DNA from: Pseudanabaena sp. Salubria-1
GTDB lineage: Bacteria > Cyanobacteriota > Cyanobacteriia > Pseudanabaenales > Pseudanabaenaceae
Length of the DNA: 64,000 bases
Direction: 5' to 3'
NCBI GenBank assembly: GCA_023336205.1
Contig: JALQCR010000030.1
Span: forward strand, 22,428 to 86,427
A program made the translations under genes and the position numbers. Below, in pieces: positions 53,605 to 61,657 of the stretch (position 1 is the first letter of the stretch; every line of letters begins with the position of its first letter). The notes beneath the pieces were generated by a model. It saw only the letters and a list, made by a program, of their open reading frames with translations. It ran no database searches and was not told where the DNA came from.

Positions 53605-54904
53605 CTTAGTGGTGCAGAAAAATCTGAAAAGCGTTGCTAGGCATAGAATCTCATCATGAGACAAGAGGCAAAAAGGGGCAAGAGATGAGATACTCAAGTT
53701 CCTCAACAAAAGATCTTATACAAATGACCCACCTATATCTTCAGCTACAAGAACAACTGCGTCAATGGCTCAAGCCAAAAGATAAGCGACATCTCCAAGG
53801 ATTTGCGGAGGCAGTAGCCGCGATATTGCAATCAGGAAGGGCAAGTCTGAGTCATTGGTTGCCCTATTTGAGCCATAGAGAGTGCCAAGCCAGAAGTCAG
53901 ATGGAAAGACTAAGCTACTTTGTGCATAATCCACATATCATCGCCGAGAGATTCTATAACCCATTGGTGAAGCACTTTCTCCAAGCATTTGCAGGAGAAT
54001 CGTTGGAACTAGCCTTAGACACAAGTATGCTGTGGGATAAATTCTGTCTTATAGAAGTATGCTTGATTTGGGGAGGGAGGTCGATTACTCTAGCTCAAGT
54101 AGTACTAGAGCATGGCAGCGCTACAGTTGGCTTTGAACATTATCGTCCCGTCTTAGAACAAGTACGCTCTCTATTGCCGCCACAAAGTACGGTGACCTTG
54201 CTTGCCGACCGAGGTTTTGAACATGGGGAATTAATCCGATGGTTACAGCAAAATCACTGGTCTTGGGCAATTCGCGCAAAGAGCGATCTGCTAGTGACTC
54301 TGCCAACAGGTACAACCAAGCGTGTTGAACAACTGATACCTCCCGCAGAGCAAGCTTATCTAGTTCCCGATGTCACCGTACTCGGTGATGTTAATTGTCA
54401 TTTAGCGACGGCTAACCTAGACATGGCTAACGGTTCATGGGCTGTCCTTAGCGATATTCCCCCTTCATTAAAGACTTTTGCTCTCTATGGCAAACGCTTT
54501 GGCGGTATTGAACCTCATTTTAAGGATTACAAGTCGGCGGCTTTTAATGTGGTTAGCTCGCATCTCCGTGATGCTCAATCTCTTACCTGTTTGTTTATGC
54601 TCCTTGCCACGGCTAACCTGATTGCTGTAATTCTTGGCATAATGTTGGTGCGTTTGGGGCAAAGGGCGGCTATTGATTGGCACGATCATCGCGGCTTGAG
54701 TTTTCTGCAACTCGGTCTCCGTCAGCTTCACACCCTTCTTTACCAACAAAAACCTCTTCCTCTTTTGCAGATTTTCCCTAGAACTAATCCTCCCCCTGCC
54801 TGTGCTTCTATTGCCAAACGCGAAAAGTTAGATTTTCGTATCGAATTTGCTCGTATTACCATTGTCTCATCTTGAGACTCTCCTGAGTTTTCTGCACCAC
54901 TAAG
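53605..54904 (+). mobile_element. IS4-type insertion sequence, copy 2
   Basis: The 1300-bp element has the same 17-bp ends as copy 1. The 9-bp CGTTGTAGC target duplication is perfect (53596-53604 and 54905-54913). It truncates the TPR gene to its right: the native end would have been ...LESYNDSIKLIEQVQ and is now LESYNA. Confidence 0.93.
53685..54875 (+). CDS. IS4-type DDE transposase, copy 2
   Basis: The 396-residue protein starts MRYSSSSTKDLIQM after GGGGCAAGAG; an upstream in-frame ATG at 53634 adds 17 non-homologous residues and is less likely. The DDE segments are the same as at 7747, with substitutions such as LDTSM for LDTSI and PPSLKTF for PPSLQTF. Confidence 0.92.
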   Translation: MRYSSSSTKDLIQMTHLYLQLQEQLRQWLKPKDKRHLQGFAEAVAAILQSGRASLSHWLPYLSHRECQARSQMERLSYFVHNPHIIAERFYNPLVKHFLQAFAGESLELALDTSMLWDKFCLIEVCLIWGGRSITLAQVVLEHGSATVGFEHYRPVLEQVRSLLPPQSTVTLLADRGFEHGELIRWLQQNHWSWAIRAKSDLLVTLPTGTTKRVEQLIPPAEQAYLVPDVTVLGDVNCHLATANLDMANGSWAVLSDIPPSLKTFALYGKRFGGIEPHFKDYKSAAFNVVSSHLRDAQSLTCLFMLLATANLIAVILGIMLVRLGQRAAIDWHDHRGLSFLQLGLRQLHTLLYQQKPLPLLQIFPRTNPPPACASIAKREKLDFRIEFARITIVSS

Positions 54905-55496
54905 CGTTGTAGCTTTCCAAATCACCTTGCATCTTAAAAAGTTCAGCTGCTCTAAGAACATCTGTTATTCTGGACTTATCGCCTAAATCGTCCTTCGCGA
55001 TTCCACGCAATAAGTAAGCATAGGCAAAATCAGGCTTGAGGCGAATAATTTCGTCATAGTCAGAGATCGCGCCCTGTTTATCGCCTAAATCCGACCTGAC
55101 TGACCCGCGCCTGTAATATGTGTCAGCAATATTAGGCTTGAGGCGAATTACTTCGTTATAGTCGTTGAGCGAACCCAGCTTGTCTCCTAAATCTTCCTTT
55201 GCAAACCCGCGATTAAAGTAGGCGTAGGCAAAATCAGGCTTGAATTCGATGGCTTTATCGTAGTCGGCGATCGCGCCCTGCTTATCTCCTAAATTGAATT
55301 TCGAGATTCCGCTCAAACAACTGGCTTCGGCAAAGTCAGCAATCGCGCCTAGATAATCTCCTAATTCCGACTTTGCTAACCCACGCCTATGATAAGCCGC
55401 AAAATCGTCAGGTCTGAGACGGATAACTTCAGTAAAGTCATCTATTAACTTGCGGTTTCTGGTTCGCCATTGAGGAAAAGGGAAATAGCTTCGTCA
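54900..55496 (-). pseudogene. TPR-repeat protein, truncated at both ends
   Basis: The frame encodes four to five TPR units of the type GDKQGAIADYDKAIEFKPDFAYAYFNRGFAK. It is open from ~55496 without an ATG; a TTG at 55316 is the first possible start, and LIDDFTEVIRLRPDDFAAYHRRGLAKSELG upstream is clearly TPR too. The 3' end is cut by IS4-type copy 2, losing NDSIKLIEQVQ. The 5' end abuts the antitoxin-like fragment at 55445. Confidence 0.75.
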
Positions 55497-55582
55497 AGTA
55501 AAGCGGTGGCAAATGCGGAATCTCTTTGGACTCTTGCATTAACTGTTTCTTTAAAGCCGCGTGTTAGTGGGATAGTTGTCAT
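55445..55582 (-). pseudogene. Truncated antitoxin-like regulator fragment
   Basis: A 45-codon frame, MTTIPLTRGFKETVNARVQR, then SAFATALLDEAISLFLNGEPETAS and stop, matches the N-terminus of probable HigA-type addiction-module regulators, which normally continue ETAKxxLRDLVNAT and a helix-turn-helix. It ends where the TPR frame begins, so a deletion probably joined the two genes. It may or may not be expressed. Confidence 0.55.
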
Positions 55583-55593
55583 TTTTTCTATCC

Positions 55594-56019
55594 CTAAACA
55601 TTTTTAGATTTAGGAGCTATTTCAAAAGCTAATTGAGAACCATAGAAACATACATCAAATTCTTGAAAAAAGTTAATTCTTCCTAAAAGTAAAGGTATAT
55701 TTTCGGCTTTTGTCCAAGCAAAAACTAAAGTGGCAGGTGCAAATTGATCAATCGCTGCTGATAAAATAATCCCTCTGGCAGGGAATTTGGCGAGATTTCC
55801 TGCGAGTGTAACTGAGGTGTTGTGGTCATTCCAATTTAGTCCTAATTCTATTCCTATTTCGTAGGGGAGAACATTGACACTCGCGCCTGTATCTAATAGA
55901 CCTGATGTTGAAATGGAAGTGTGTTGGGATGATAAGGTTAAGGGAAGATAGGGGACAAGGCTGGTTTCTCCCGCAGAGTTGGATTTTTCGATAAAGTTAA
56001 ACCGTTTTCTTGGTGTCAT
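55594..56019 (-). CDS. Retropepsin-like aspartyl protease family protein
   Basis: This 141-residue protein has a catalytic DTGA motif (D43 in GLLDTGASVNVLPYEIG), the single-domain clan AA pattern that works as a dimer, and an LLLGRINFFQEFDV segment resembling the conserved hydrophobic-Gly (ILG) motif. No membrane anchor is seen. It begins one base after the stop of the 74-residue gene upstream, so they form a pair. Proteolysis of a specific target is unproven. Confidence 0.8.
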   Translation of the reverse strand: MTPRKRFNFIEKSNSAGETSLVPYLPLTLSSQHTSISTSGLLDTGASVNVLPYEIGIELGLNWNDHNTSVTLAGNLAKFPARGIILSAAIDQFAPATLVFAWTKAENIPLLLGRINFFQEFDVCFYGSQLAFEIAPKSKNV

Positions 56020-56020
56020 T

Positions 56021-56245
56021 TTATTTTGCTTCTTTTTGTAACAAGTGTTGTTGCAACATATCAGTTAGAACTTTTTCGGCGGAGAAAGCGTTGTATGGCG
56101 ACCAAATTTCATAGGTTTTTCCATCTTCGAGAATAGCTGAGGTTTGTTCGTCTTTAGTTAGTTCTGTTGCTAAAAACTGGATGGCTTTAACTTTTTCAAA
56201 GTGGGATAGCTTTTGTAGTGATGGCAAGATTTCTGTTAATGTCAT
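56021..56245 (-). CDS. Small partner protein of the retropepsin-like gene
   Basis: This 74-residue protein (MTLTEILPSLQKLSHFEKVK... ILEDGKTYEIWSPYNAFSAEKVL) lies directly upstream of the aspartyl-protease gene. Such two-gene cassettes look like addiction or regulatory modules. The N-terminal helix region could bind DNA or the partner. Function unknown. Confidence 0.7.
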   Translation of the reverse strand: MTLTEILPSLQKLSHFEKVKAIQFLATELTKDEQTSAILEDGKTYEIWSPYNAFSAEKVLTDMLQQHLLQKEAK

Positions 56246-56742
56246 AGAAATACAGGAGAAATATTAGTTAGATTATAGTGCGATATTTTATCAAGTCAAA
56301 AAAATTGCCCCTCAAGTTTTAAACTCGAAGGGCGCGGGGTATCTAATCTCAAATCAAACAAAAATCAACAAGTTATCCTGTTGTCACATTTAGTTCAGTA
56401 GCGTGTGTTAGCGGAACGTAACGTACAAATAATTAGGATGAAAAAGATTTGAGTGCGTTACATTGCATTAACGCACCCTACGGAACTGTCAACAAAAGAG
56501 TAAGTCTATTGGGGAGATTGTGCAGGGTTTAGTTTTGATTTGGCAGGTGCTTGAAGTAGATGAAATGATGAATCACCTCGAATATTTATAAGAGAACTAA
56601 GATTGCATCTCAAAAAAAGCGCCCCTCAAGTTTTAAACTCGAAGGGCGCGATCGCCCATCAACACAATCTCAATCAAAAAGCGATCTCCTCTCCGCCAAA
56701 AACAGAGATCGCCATGAATTTCTGAGATAGATATTCCAGAAG
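56246..56742. other. Spacer with duplicated hairpin
   Basis: No gene in ~500 bp. The same hairpin GCCCCTCAAG-TTTTAAA-CTCGAAGGGC occurs at 56307-56333 and 56619-56649, each followed by related text (ATCTCAAATCAAAC, ATCTCAATCAAAAA). The two copies are ~312 bp apart and probably a duplicated terminator-like spacer unit. The second follows the peptidase stop. Confidence 0.6.
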
Positions 56743-56969
56743 TTAAGACCAAATCACAGATTCCTTAATTGAGTTTTTTGCTTTCCAGTAAGCATGAAGT
56801 GGGCTAATAGTTCGGTTTTGAACATCCAAGGCACTGGAACCATTGTCGACACTACCCTTAACATTTTGTACGGCTAGATGTAAATGTCCAAATCCGAGTC
56901 TATTTGCATTTGCTAAAACAGTCTGCCCTCCAATAACCGAAGTTCCTAGTGTGAATGTTGTTGTTGGTT
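56743..56969 (-). pseudogene. M23 peptidase gene, 3' fragment cut off by IS30 copy 3
   Basis: Frame PTTTFTLGTSVIGGQTVLAN... continuing to GFGHLHLAVQNVKGSVDNGSS and ending SVIWS. GHLHLAV supplies the HxH zinc motif of M23 endopeptidases. Removing IS30 and one GTT duplication restores HMKQPTTTFTLG in frame with 58040-60514. Confidence 0.85.
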
Positions 56970-58056
56970 CGCCAATTCAAGGATGAAATGCAACACCTAG
57001 AGATCTTTGCGTAAAGGGACTCATAAGGATATTCTGATATTAATCACAATAATTAGGATACCCTCATGAGCTTTGTCCATCTTACCACCACAGAAAGAAG
57101 TGAACTGTATAAACTAAGAGTAATTGAGCAATTATCTGTATCAGAGATAGGTCGTCGCTTGAAGCGAAACAAAAGTACGATTTCAAGAGAGTTATCGCGC
57201 AATACAGACGAGCGACAGATTGGCTATTTGCCAGATACTGCGGTTGCCCTGATGAAAGCAAGACGGAAACAAGCAAAGGTAAGATTTCAGAGCATCAGTG
57301 CTGAGACGATCGCCGAAGTCAAACAACGGTTAGAGCAACACCACAGCCCAGAGCAACTAGCAGGGAGAATGGAAAGGGAGGGGCTAGGTAAAATCAGCTA
57401 TGAGACGATTTATCTGATGATCTATGCAAACCATCAAGAGATGGGAATATATCAACAATATCTGAGGCAGAAGCAAAAGCAACGAAGGCGCAAAGGTCGC
57501 CATCAGAAGCGAGGTGGCATTCCCAATAGGGTAGGGATAGAGAATCGACCGAAGATTGCAGATTTAAAAACAGAGATTGGACATTGGGAAAGTGATACGG
57601 TAATCGGGTGCAACCACACAGGTATCGTAGTTACGCATGTTGATAAAGCATCGAAGTATTTACTTGCTGGACTAGCTAAGAACAAGACGATGGATGAGAT
57701 AAACAGAGTGACATTCAATCTATTTGAGCCTATAGAATCAACATCTCGAAAGACAATGACCTTTGATAATGGAAGAGAATTCTGTGGGCATGAGAAGCTA
57801 TCTGAAAGATTGAAACTAGAGACCTTCTTTGCGAATCCATATCATTCATGGGAACGTGGATTGAATGAACACACCAATGGATTAATTAGAGAGTTCTATC
57901 CCAAAAGTACAAACTTTAAAATCGTGAAAGAAGAGGACTTTCAGAAGGCAGTGAATTTGATCAATCACAGACCCAGAAAATCACTTGACTATCGTACTCC
58001 TTACGAAGTATTCTTTGCTTCATCAGAACCCGTTGCATTTCATCCTTGAATTGGCG
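56970..58056 (+). mobile_element. IS30-family insertion sequence, copy 3
   Basis: The 1087-bp element has the same ends as copies 1 and 2. GTT is duplicated at 56967-56969 and 58057-58059. It splits the M23 peptidase gene. Confidence 0.93.
57066..58049 (+). CDS. IS30 family transposase, copy 3
   Basis: This 327-residue protein is identical to copies 1 and 2. It is complete, with D177, D234 and E268. Confidence 0.95.
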   Translation: MSFVHLTTTERSELYKLRVIEQLSVSEIGRRLKRNKSTISRELSRNTDERQIGYLPDTAVALMKARRKQAKVRFQSISAETIAEVKQRLEQHHSPEQLAGRMEREGLGKISYETIYLMIYANHQEMGIYQQYLRQKQKQRRRKGRHQKRGGIPNRVGIENRPKIADLKTEIGHWESDTVIGCNHTGIVVTHVDKASKYLLAGLAKNKTMDEINRVTFNLFEPIESTSRKTMTFDNGREFCGHEKLSERLKLETFFANPYHSWERGLNEHTNGLIREFYPKSTNFKIVKEEDFQKAVNLINHRPRKSLDYRTPYEVFFASSEPVAFHP

Positions 58057-60514
58057 GTTGTTTCATATGTCCATACCACCAACGCCGACCTGTTTTAGCT
58101 CCACTTGCATCTGTTTCATCAATAGCCATCCACCAACCATTAAAGAATTCCTTTGTACCATTTTTATCTCTATCTAGCCATTCAGCGTAGGGAGCAATTG
58201 CCACAACTCCATTGACGGCTGCTTTAATTGTATCAGTGTCACCTACTTGAATATCAATTCCAGAGTGGTAGCCTACGCCTATACTTAAATAACTGGTATC
58301 AAAGGCATAACCAGTATTCATAGCACGGCGAGAACCAAAAATCGATGTTGAAAGATCAGTGTAAATCTGTTCAATCCGATCATCAGTTTTACCGCGCTGA
58401 TCTCCACCTCCACCTAAAGGATTTTGCTCAAATTGATTATTATCTCCACTCTGAACATCCCAATCATTATCAGTTAATGAGAAAAGTTCACGGTAGTAAC
58501 CAGACGGGGTTGCAGAAATAGAGAGATTGTAGATTGCGTTGTTGCCACTAGTAGGAGACACTTGAATGTAGTAAGTCCCTGCATTCAAGTCACGAACTAT
58601 AGATTCAGATGCTGTTCCCAATTGCTCAGAAACTTGAAGGAGATTCCCATTGACATCGAGAAGTCTCAGGTTTGCATCAGCCGTTAAGCCGTTCAATCTC
58701 AAGTCAAGTTTACTCTTATTTGTCAAAGTGAATTTGTAGTAGTCTTGAGTATCAAACGATCCAACCCATTCTTTAATATTAGCTTGAGTTGAGCCTACGC
58801 TAATATTACGAGCAGTTAAAAGAGAATTCCCTGCATCATCACGTGGAATAAAAATACTACCGCTTATTAAGCGTGGCATTTCGATATTGTTTTTCCAGCC
58901 AGTACTACTTGTAGAAGTAAAGTACTCGCCAATAGCGAAACGTGCTGCGGCGAAAGTACCATTACCATTGCTCAGAGAAGTATAAACACCATTATTCTTG
59001 AAACCAACAATGTCTGCTCTGCCATCACCATTGATATCAGCAAGCATTCGTGGCATTTCAGTGTTGTTTTTCCAGCCAGTACTACTTGTAGAAGTAAAGT
59101 ACTCGCCAATAGCGAAACGTGCTGCGGCGAAAGTACCATTACCATTGCTCAGAGAAGTATAAACACCATTATTCTTGAAACCAACAATGTCTGCTCTGCC
59201 ATCACCATTGATATCAGCAAGCATTCGTGGCATTTCAGTGTTGTTTTTCCAGCCAGTACTACTTGTAGAAGTAAAGTACTCGCCAATAGCGAAACGTGCT
59301 GCGGCGAAAGTACCATTACCATTGCTCAGAGAAGTATAAACACCATTATTCTTGAAACCAACAATGTCTGCTCTGCCATCACCATTGATATCAGCAAGCA
59401 TTCGTGGCATTTCAGTGTTGTTTTTCCAGCCAGTACTACTTGTAGAAGTAAAGTACTCACCAATTGCGAAACGCGCTGCTGCAAAAGTACCGTCACCGTT
59501 GCTCAGAGAAGTATAAACACCATTATTTTTGAAGCCAACAATGTCTGCTTTACCATCACCATTGATATCTGCAAGCATTCGTGGCATTTCGATATTATTT
59601 TTCCAGCCAGTACTACTTGTAGAAGTAAAGTATTCGCCAATAGCGAAACGAGCTGCTGCGAAAGTACCGTTACCATTGCTCAGAGAAGTATAAACACCAT
59701 TATTCTTGAAACCAACAATGTCTGCTTTACCATCACCATTGATATCTGCTAGCATTCGTGGCATTTCGATATTATTTTTCCAGCCAGTACTACTTGTAGA
59801 AGTAAAGTATTCGCCAATAGCGAAACGAGCTGTTTCAAAAGTACCGTCAACTCTGCTTAAAGAGGTGTAAACACCATTATTTTTAAAAGCAACAATATCT
59901 GCCCTGCCGTCACCATTAATATCAGTATTTTCTTGAGCAGCCATTTGATAAGCAGCAAACTCGGCTAAAACTTTTTCCCCGTTGAGAGTAATAAACCCGC
60001 GATCGTCCTCTGATTTAATCCGAACAAGTTCAGAACCACTAAGCTTTACACGAAACAACAAACCCTTAGCAAGTTCACCCTCATCACCTTGAGTATCCGC
60101 ACCAACGCGATCGTCCAACCAGTGAAAAGTCTCCTCAGTCAAAACACCCGCCACACCTAACACCGAATCAACTGGCGCAGCACTAGACTGAAACAAAGAA
60201 TCAGAAAGATAAATTTTTTGCGTAGAACTGGCATACGCGCCATCTGCACCATTCATGTCGGCAGCAGAAATAACTTGTACAGAAGGTAATTGACCGAAAA
60301 CACCAATTTTCCATTCACCGATTATCGACTGAACCTCAGACGTATTCGCCTTATCCCCAAAAACTTGAGCAATAAAACTAGAATCATTCGCCGCTAGTTG
60401 CAGTTTCCCCTTGACGATACCGAAAACATCTGGAAGCTGATTTACCGCAAAATTGGAAGCATCCACACCAGTGCTTACAGTAAAACCGAAGCCCACATTC
60501 TGACTGTCAGACAT
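58040..60514 (-). CDS. Large FG-GAP/PPC/M23 metallopeptidase, 5' part of IS-split gene
   Basis: The frame has 824 residues. Residues ~1-190 are an N-terminal cyanobacterial domain with EETFHWLDDRVG. Residues ~195-555 hold six FG-GAP/VCBS-like units with Ca-binding DINGDGKADIVGFKNNGVYTSL cores. Residues ~560-670 are a PPC (pre-peptidase C-terminal) domain (WVGSFDTQDYYKFTLTNKS). The rest is the start of an M23 peptidase, with YHSGIDIQVGD (zinc H/D) and YGHMKQ at the break. The last residues (PPIQG) come from IS30; the HxH half is at 56743-56969. No classic signal peptide; type I secretion is plausible given the repeats. As encoded, the peptidase should be inactive. Confidence 0.87.
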   Translation of the reverse strand: MSDSQNVGFGFTVSTGVDASNFAVNQLPDVFGIVKGKLQLAANDSSFIAQVFGDKANTSEVQSIIGEWKIGVFGQLPSVQVISAADMNGADGAYASSTQKIYLSDSLFQSSAAPVDSVLGVAGVLTEETFHWLDDRVGADTQGDEGELAKGLLFRVKLSGSELVRIKSEDDRGFITLNGEKVLAEFAAYQMAAQENTDINGDGRADIVAFKNNGVYTSLSRVDGTFETARFAIGEYFTSTSSTGWKNNIEMPRMLADINGDGKADIVGFKNNGVYTSLSNGNGTFAAARFAIGEYFTSTSSTGWKNNIEMPRMLADINGDGKADIVGFKNNGVYTSLSNGDGTFAAARFAIGEYFTSTSSTGWKNNTEMPRMLADINGDGRADIVGFKNNGVYTSLSNGNGTFAAARFAIGEYFTSTSSTGWKNNTEMPRMLADINGDGRADIVGFKNNGVYTSLSNGNGTFAAARFAIGEYFTSTSSTGWKNNTEMPRMLADINGDGRADIVGFKNNGVYTSLSNGNGTFAAARFAIGEYFTSTSSTGWKNNIEMPRLISGSIFIPRDDAGNSLLTARNISVGSTQANIKEWVGSFDTQDYYKFTLTNKSKLDLRLNGLTADANLRLLDVNGNLLQVSEQLGTASESIVRDLNAGTYYIQVSPTSGNNAIYNLSISATPSGYYRELFSLTDNDWDVQSGDNNQFEQNPLGGGGDQRGKTDDRIEQIYTDLSTSIFGSRRAMNTGYAFDTSYLSIGVGYHSGIDIQVGDTDTIKAAVNGVVAIAPYAEWLDRDKNGTKEFFNGWWMAIDETDASGAKTGRRWWYGHMKQPPIQG
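58868..59932. repeat. 177-bp tandem repeats encoding FG-GAP units
   Basis: Six 59-residue units (ARFAIGEYFTSTSSTGWKNN, then IEMPRMLADINGDG) lie head to tail at a 177-bp period. The three units around 58980-59420 are almost identical at DNA level, including synonymous positions, while the outer ones have diverged. This indicates recent duplication or gene conversion. Confidence 0.85.
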
Positions 60515-60611
60515 AATATTTTCCTGATTAATACAAATTTCTTAAATCTTGTTGCCAAGCCAACAACCCATAAGTTAGAGCGCCCATTCCCCCGACCGCA
60601 TTACCACACAC

Positions 60612-61013
60612 TTATGTACTTACGGTTCGTATTAAACCGAGCTTATTTCCTAAGCTATTCTTTGCTAATCCTCGACACAGATAAGCAGTAACAAGTTCTG
60701 GTGAAAGAAGGATGGCTTCGTCATAGTCAGCGATCGCCCCCTCAGCATCTCCTAAATCACACTTTACTGTTCCGCGAAAGAAGTAGATATATGGGTCGTC
60801 AGGTTCAAGACGAATGGCTTCACTATAATCAGAAATTGCGCCTTGCTTATCTCCTAAATCGTCCTTTGCCGCCCCCAGATGGAAGTAAGCCTTGGCAAAG
60901 TCTGGGTTGAGTCGAATGGCTTCAGCATAATCGCTGATCGCGCCGTGAATATCTCCTTGCTCAAACTTCGATTTTCCTCGATTGACGTAACCAGATGCAT
61001 CGTTAGTTATCAT
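60612..61013 (-). CDS. TPR-repeat protein
   Basis: This 133-residue protein has three TPR units (GDIHGAISDYAEAIRLNPDF, GDKQGAISDYSEAIRLEPDD, GDAEGAIADYDEAILLSPEL). The last unit is incomplete and ends NKLGLIRTVST, suggesting a truncated or degenerating C-terminus. It is close kin to the TPR fragment at 54900. It lies ~97 bp upstream of the peptidase start on the same strand. Confidence 0.75.
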   Translation of the reverse strand: MITNDASGYVNRGKSKFEQGDIHGAISDYAEAIRLNPDFAKAYFHLGAAKDDLGDKQGAISDYSEAIRLEPDDPYIYFFRGTVKCDLGDAEGAIADYDEAILLSPELVTAYLCRGLAKNSLGNKLGLIRTVST

Positions 61014-61051
61014 TGGATTTTCAATTGGCGATTGATTAACTTTATATTTCT

Positions 61052-61309
61052 TTACGAGTCAGTTTTAAGTAGCCCTGCTAGTAGAAACACTCCACCGAGT
61101 CCCAAAATATATGGCGGAGAGGCTTGGAGTAATCCAGCAATAGTCTTATCCAGCTTTACTCCTTTTGAGTCCAAAATGCTATCTCCTTGAGTGACAAAGA
61201 AGCATTGACCAACAATACAAGTCATTCTTGAGGCTAGAAATAAACTCAATCCCCCTACAGCAAATAGTGCGATCGCAAGGTTGATAAAACTCTTTCTTTG
61301 ATTTTCCAC
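61052..61309 (-). CDS. Small two-helix membrane protein
   Basis: This 85-residue protein has hydrophobic helices at about residues 9-27 (FINLAIALFAVGGLSLFLA) and 66-81 (PYILGLGGVFLLAGLL), separated by a loop with two cysteines (MTCIVGQCFF). The family is not recognised. It lies 38 bp upstream of the TPR gene and may be co-transcribed. Confidence 0.6.
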   Translation of the reverse strand: MENQRKSFINLAIALFAVGGLSLFLASRMTCIVGQCFFVTQGDSILDSKGVKLDKTIAGLLQASPPYILGLGGVFLLAGLLKTDS

Positions 61310-61339
61310 ATCATTCGTTCCAAGTTAGATATATAGTTT

Positions 61340-61519
61340 CTATGAATCCCAAATACCAGAACCCCTGCAGGATTGACAATCAACTTTACCTGTCCTGACG
61401 TAAAAGAGTCCTACGCATACATCACATAGGTCTCCATTTCTGCCAACCTTGCCTGTACCTTTACATTTCGGACATCTTACTTGTCCTGTGCCACCACATG
61501 TACGACATTTTTTTGACAT
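61340..61519 (-). CDS. Small DnaJ-type zinc-finger (CxxCxGxG) protein
   Basis: The ATG at 61519 (MSKKCRTCGGTGQ) is preferred to a GTG three codons earlier, with AGG eight bases before it. It is 59 residues of little more than paired CRTCGGTG, CPKCKGTG, CDVCVGLF and CQSCRGSG motifs, the four repeats of a DnaJ cysteine-rich domain. It probably binds two zincs. Similar stand-alone domains act as chaperone or disulfide-like partners. Confidence 0.75.
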   Translation of the reverse strand: MSKKCRTCGGTGQVRCPKCKGTGKVGRNGDLCDVCVGLFYVRTGKVDCQSCRGSGIWDS

Positions 61520-61657
61520 AAAACACACCTAAGTTACTGATATTTATTTTGTGGATTACTGCATTCAAAGTAAACTGATAGTTGTACATTGTTTGTACGT
61601 TTGACTGTACGATCGCTGCCAAATGATCTATCATCTTGCAAACGAAAAGGGTGTGAG

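Noticed and set aside
58868..59932. CRISPR-like array in the 177-bp repeats
   Set aside because: Units are coding FG-GAP modules with no spacer/repeat alternation.
60398..60691. Rightward 97-codon frame at the start of the peptidase gene
   Set aside because: Antisense to the peptidase N-terminus and the TPR gene end, with no supporting features.
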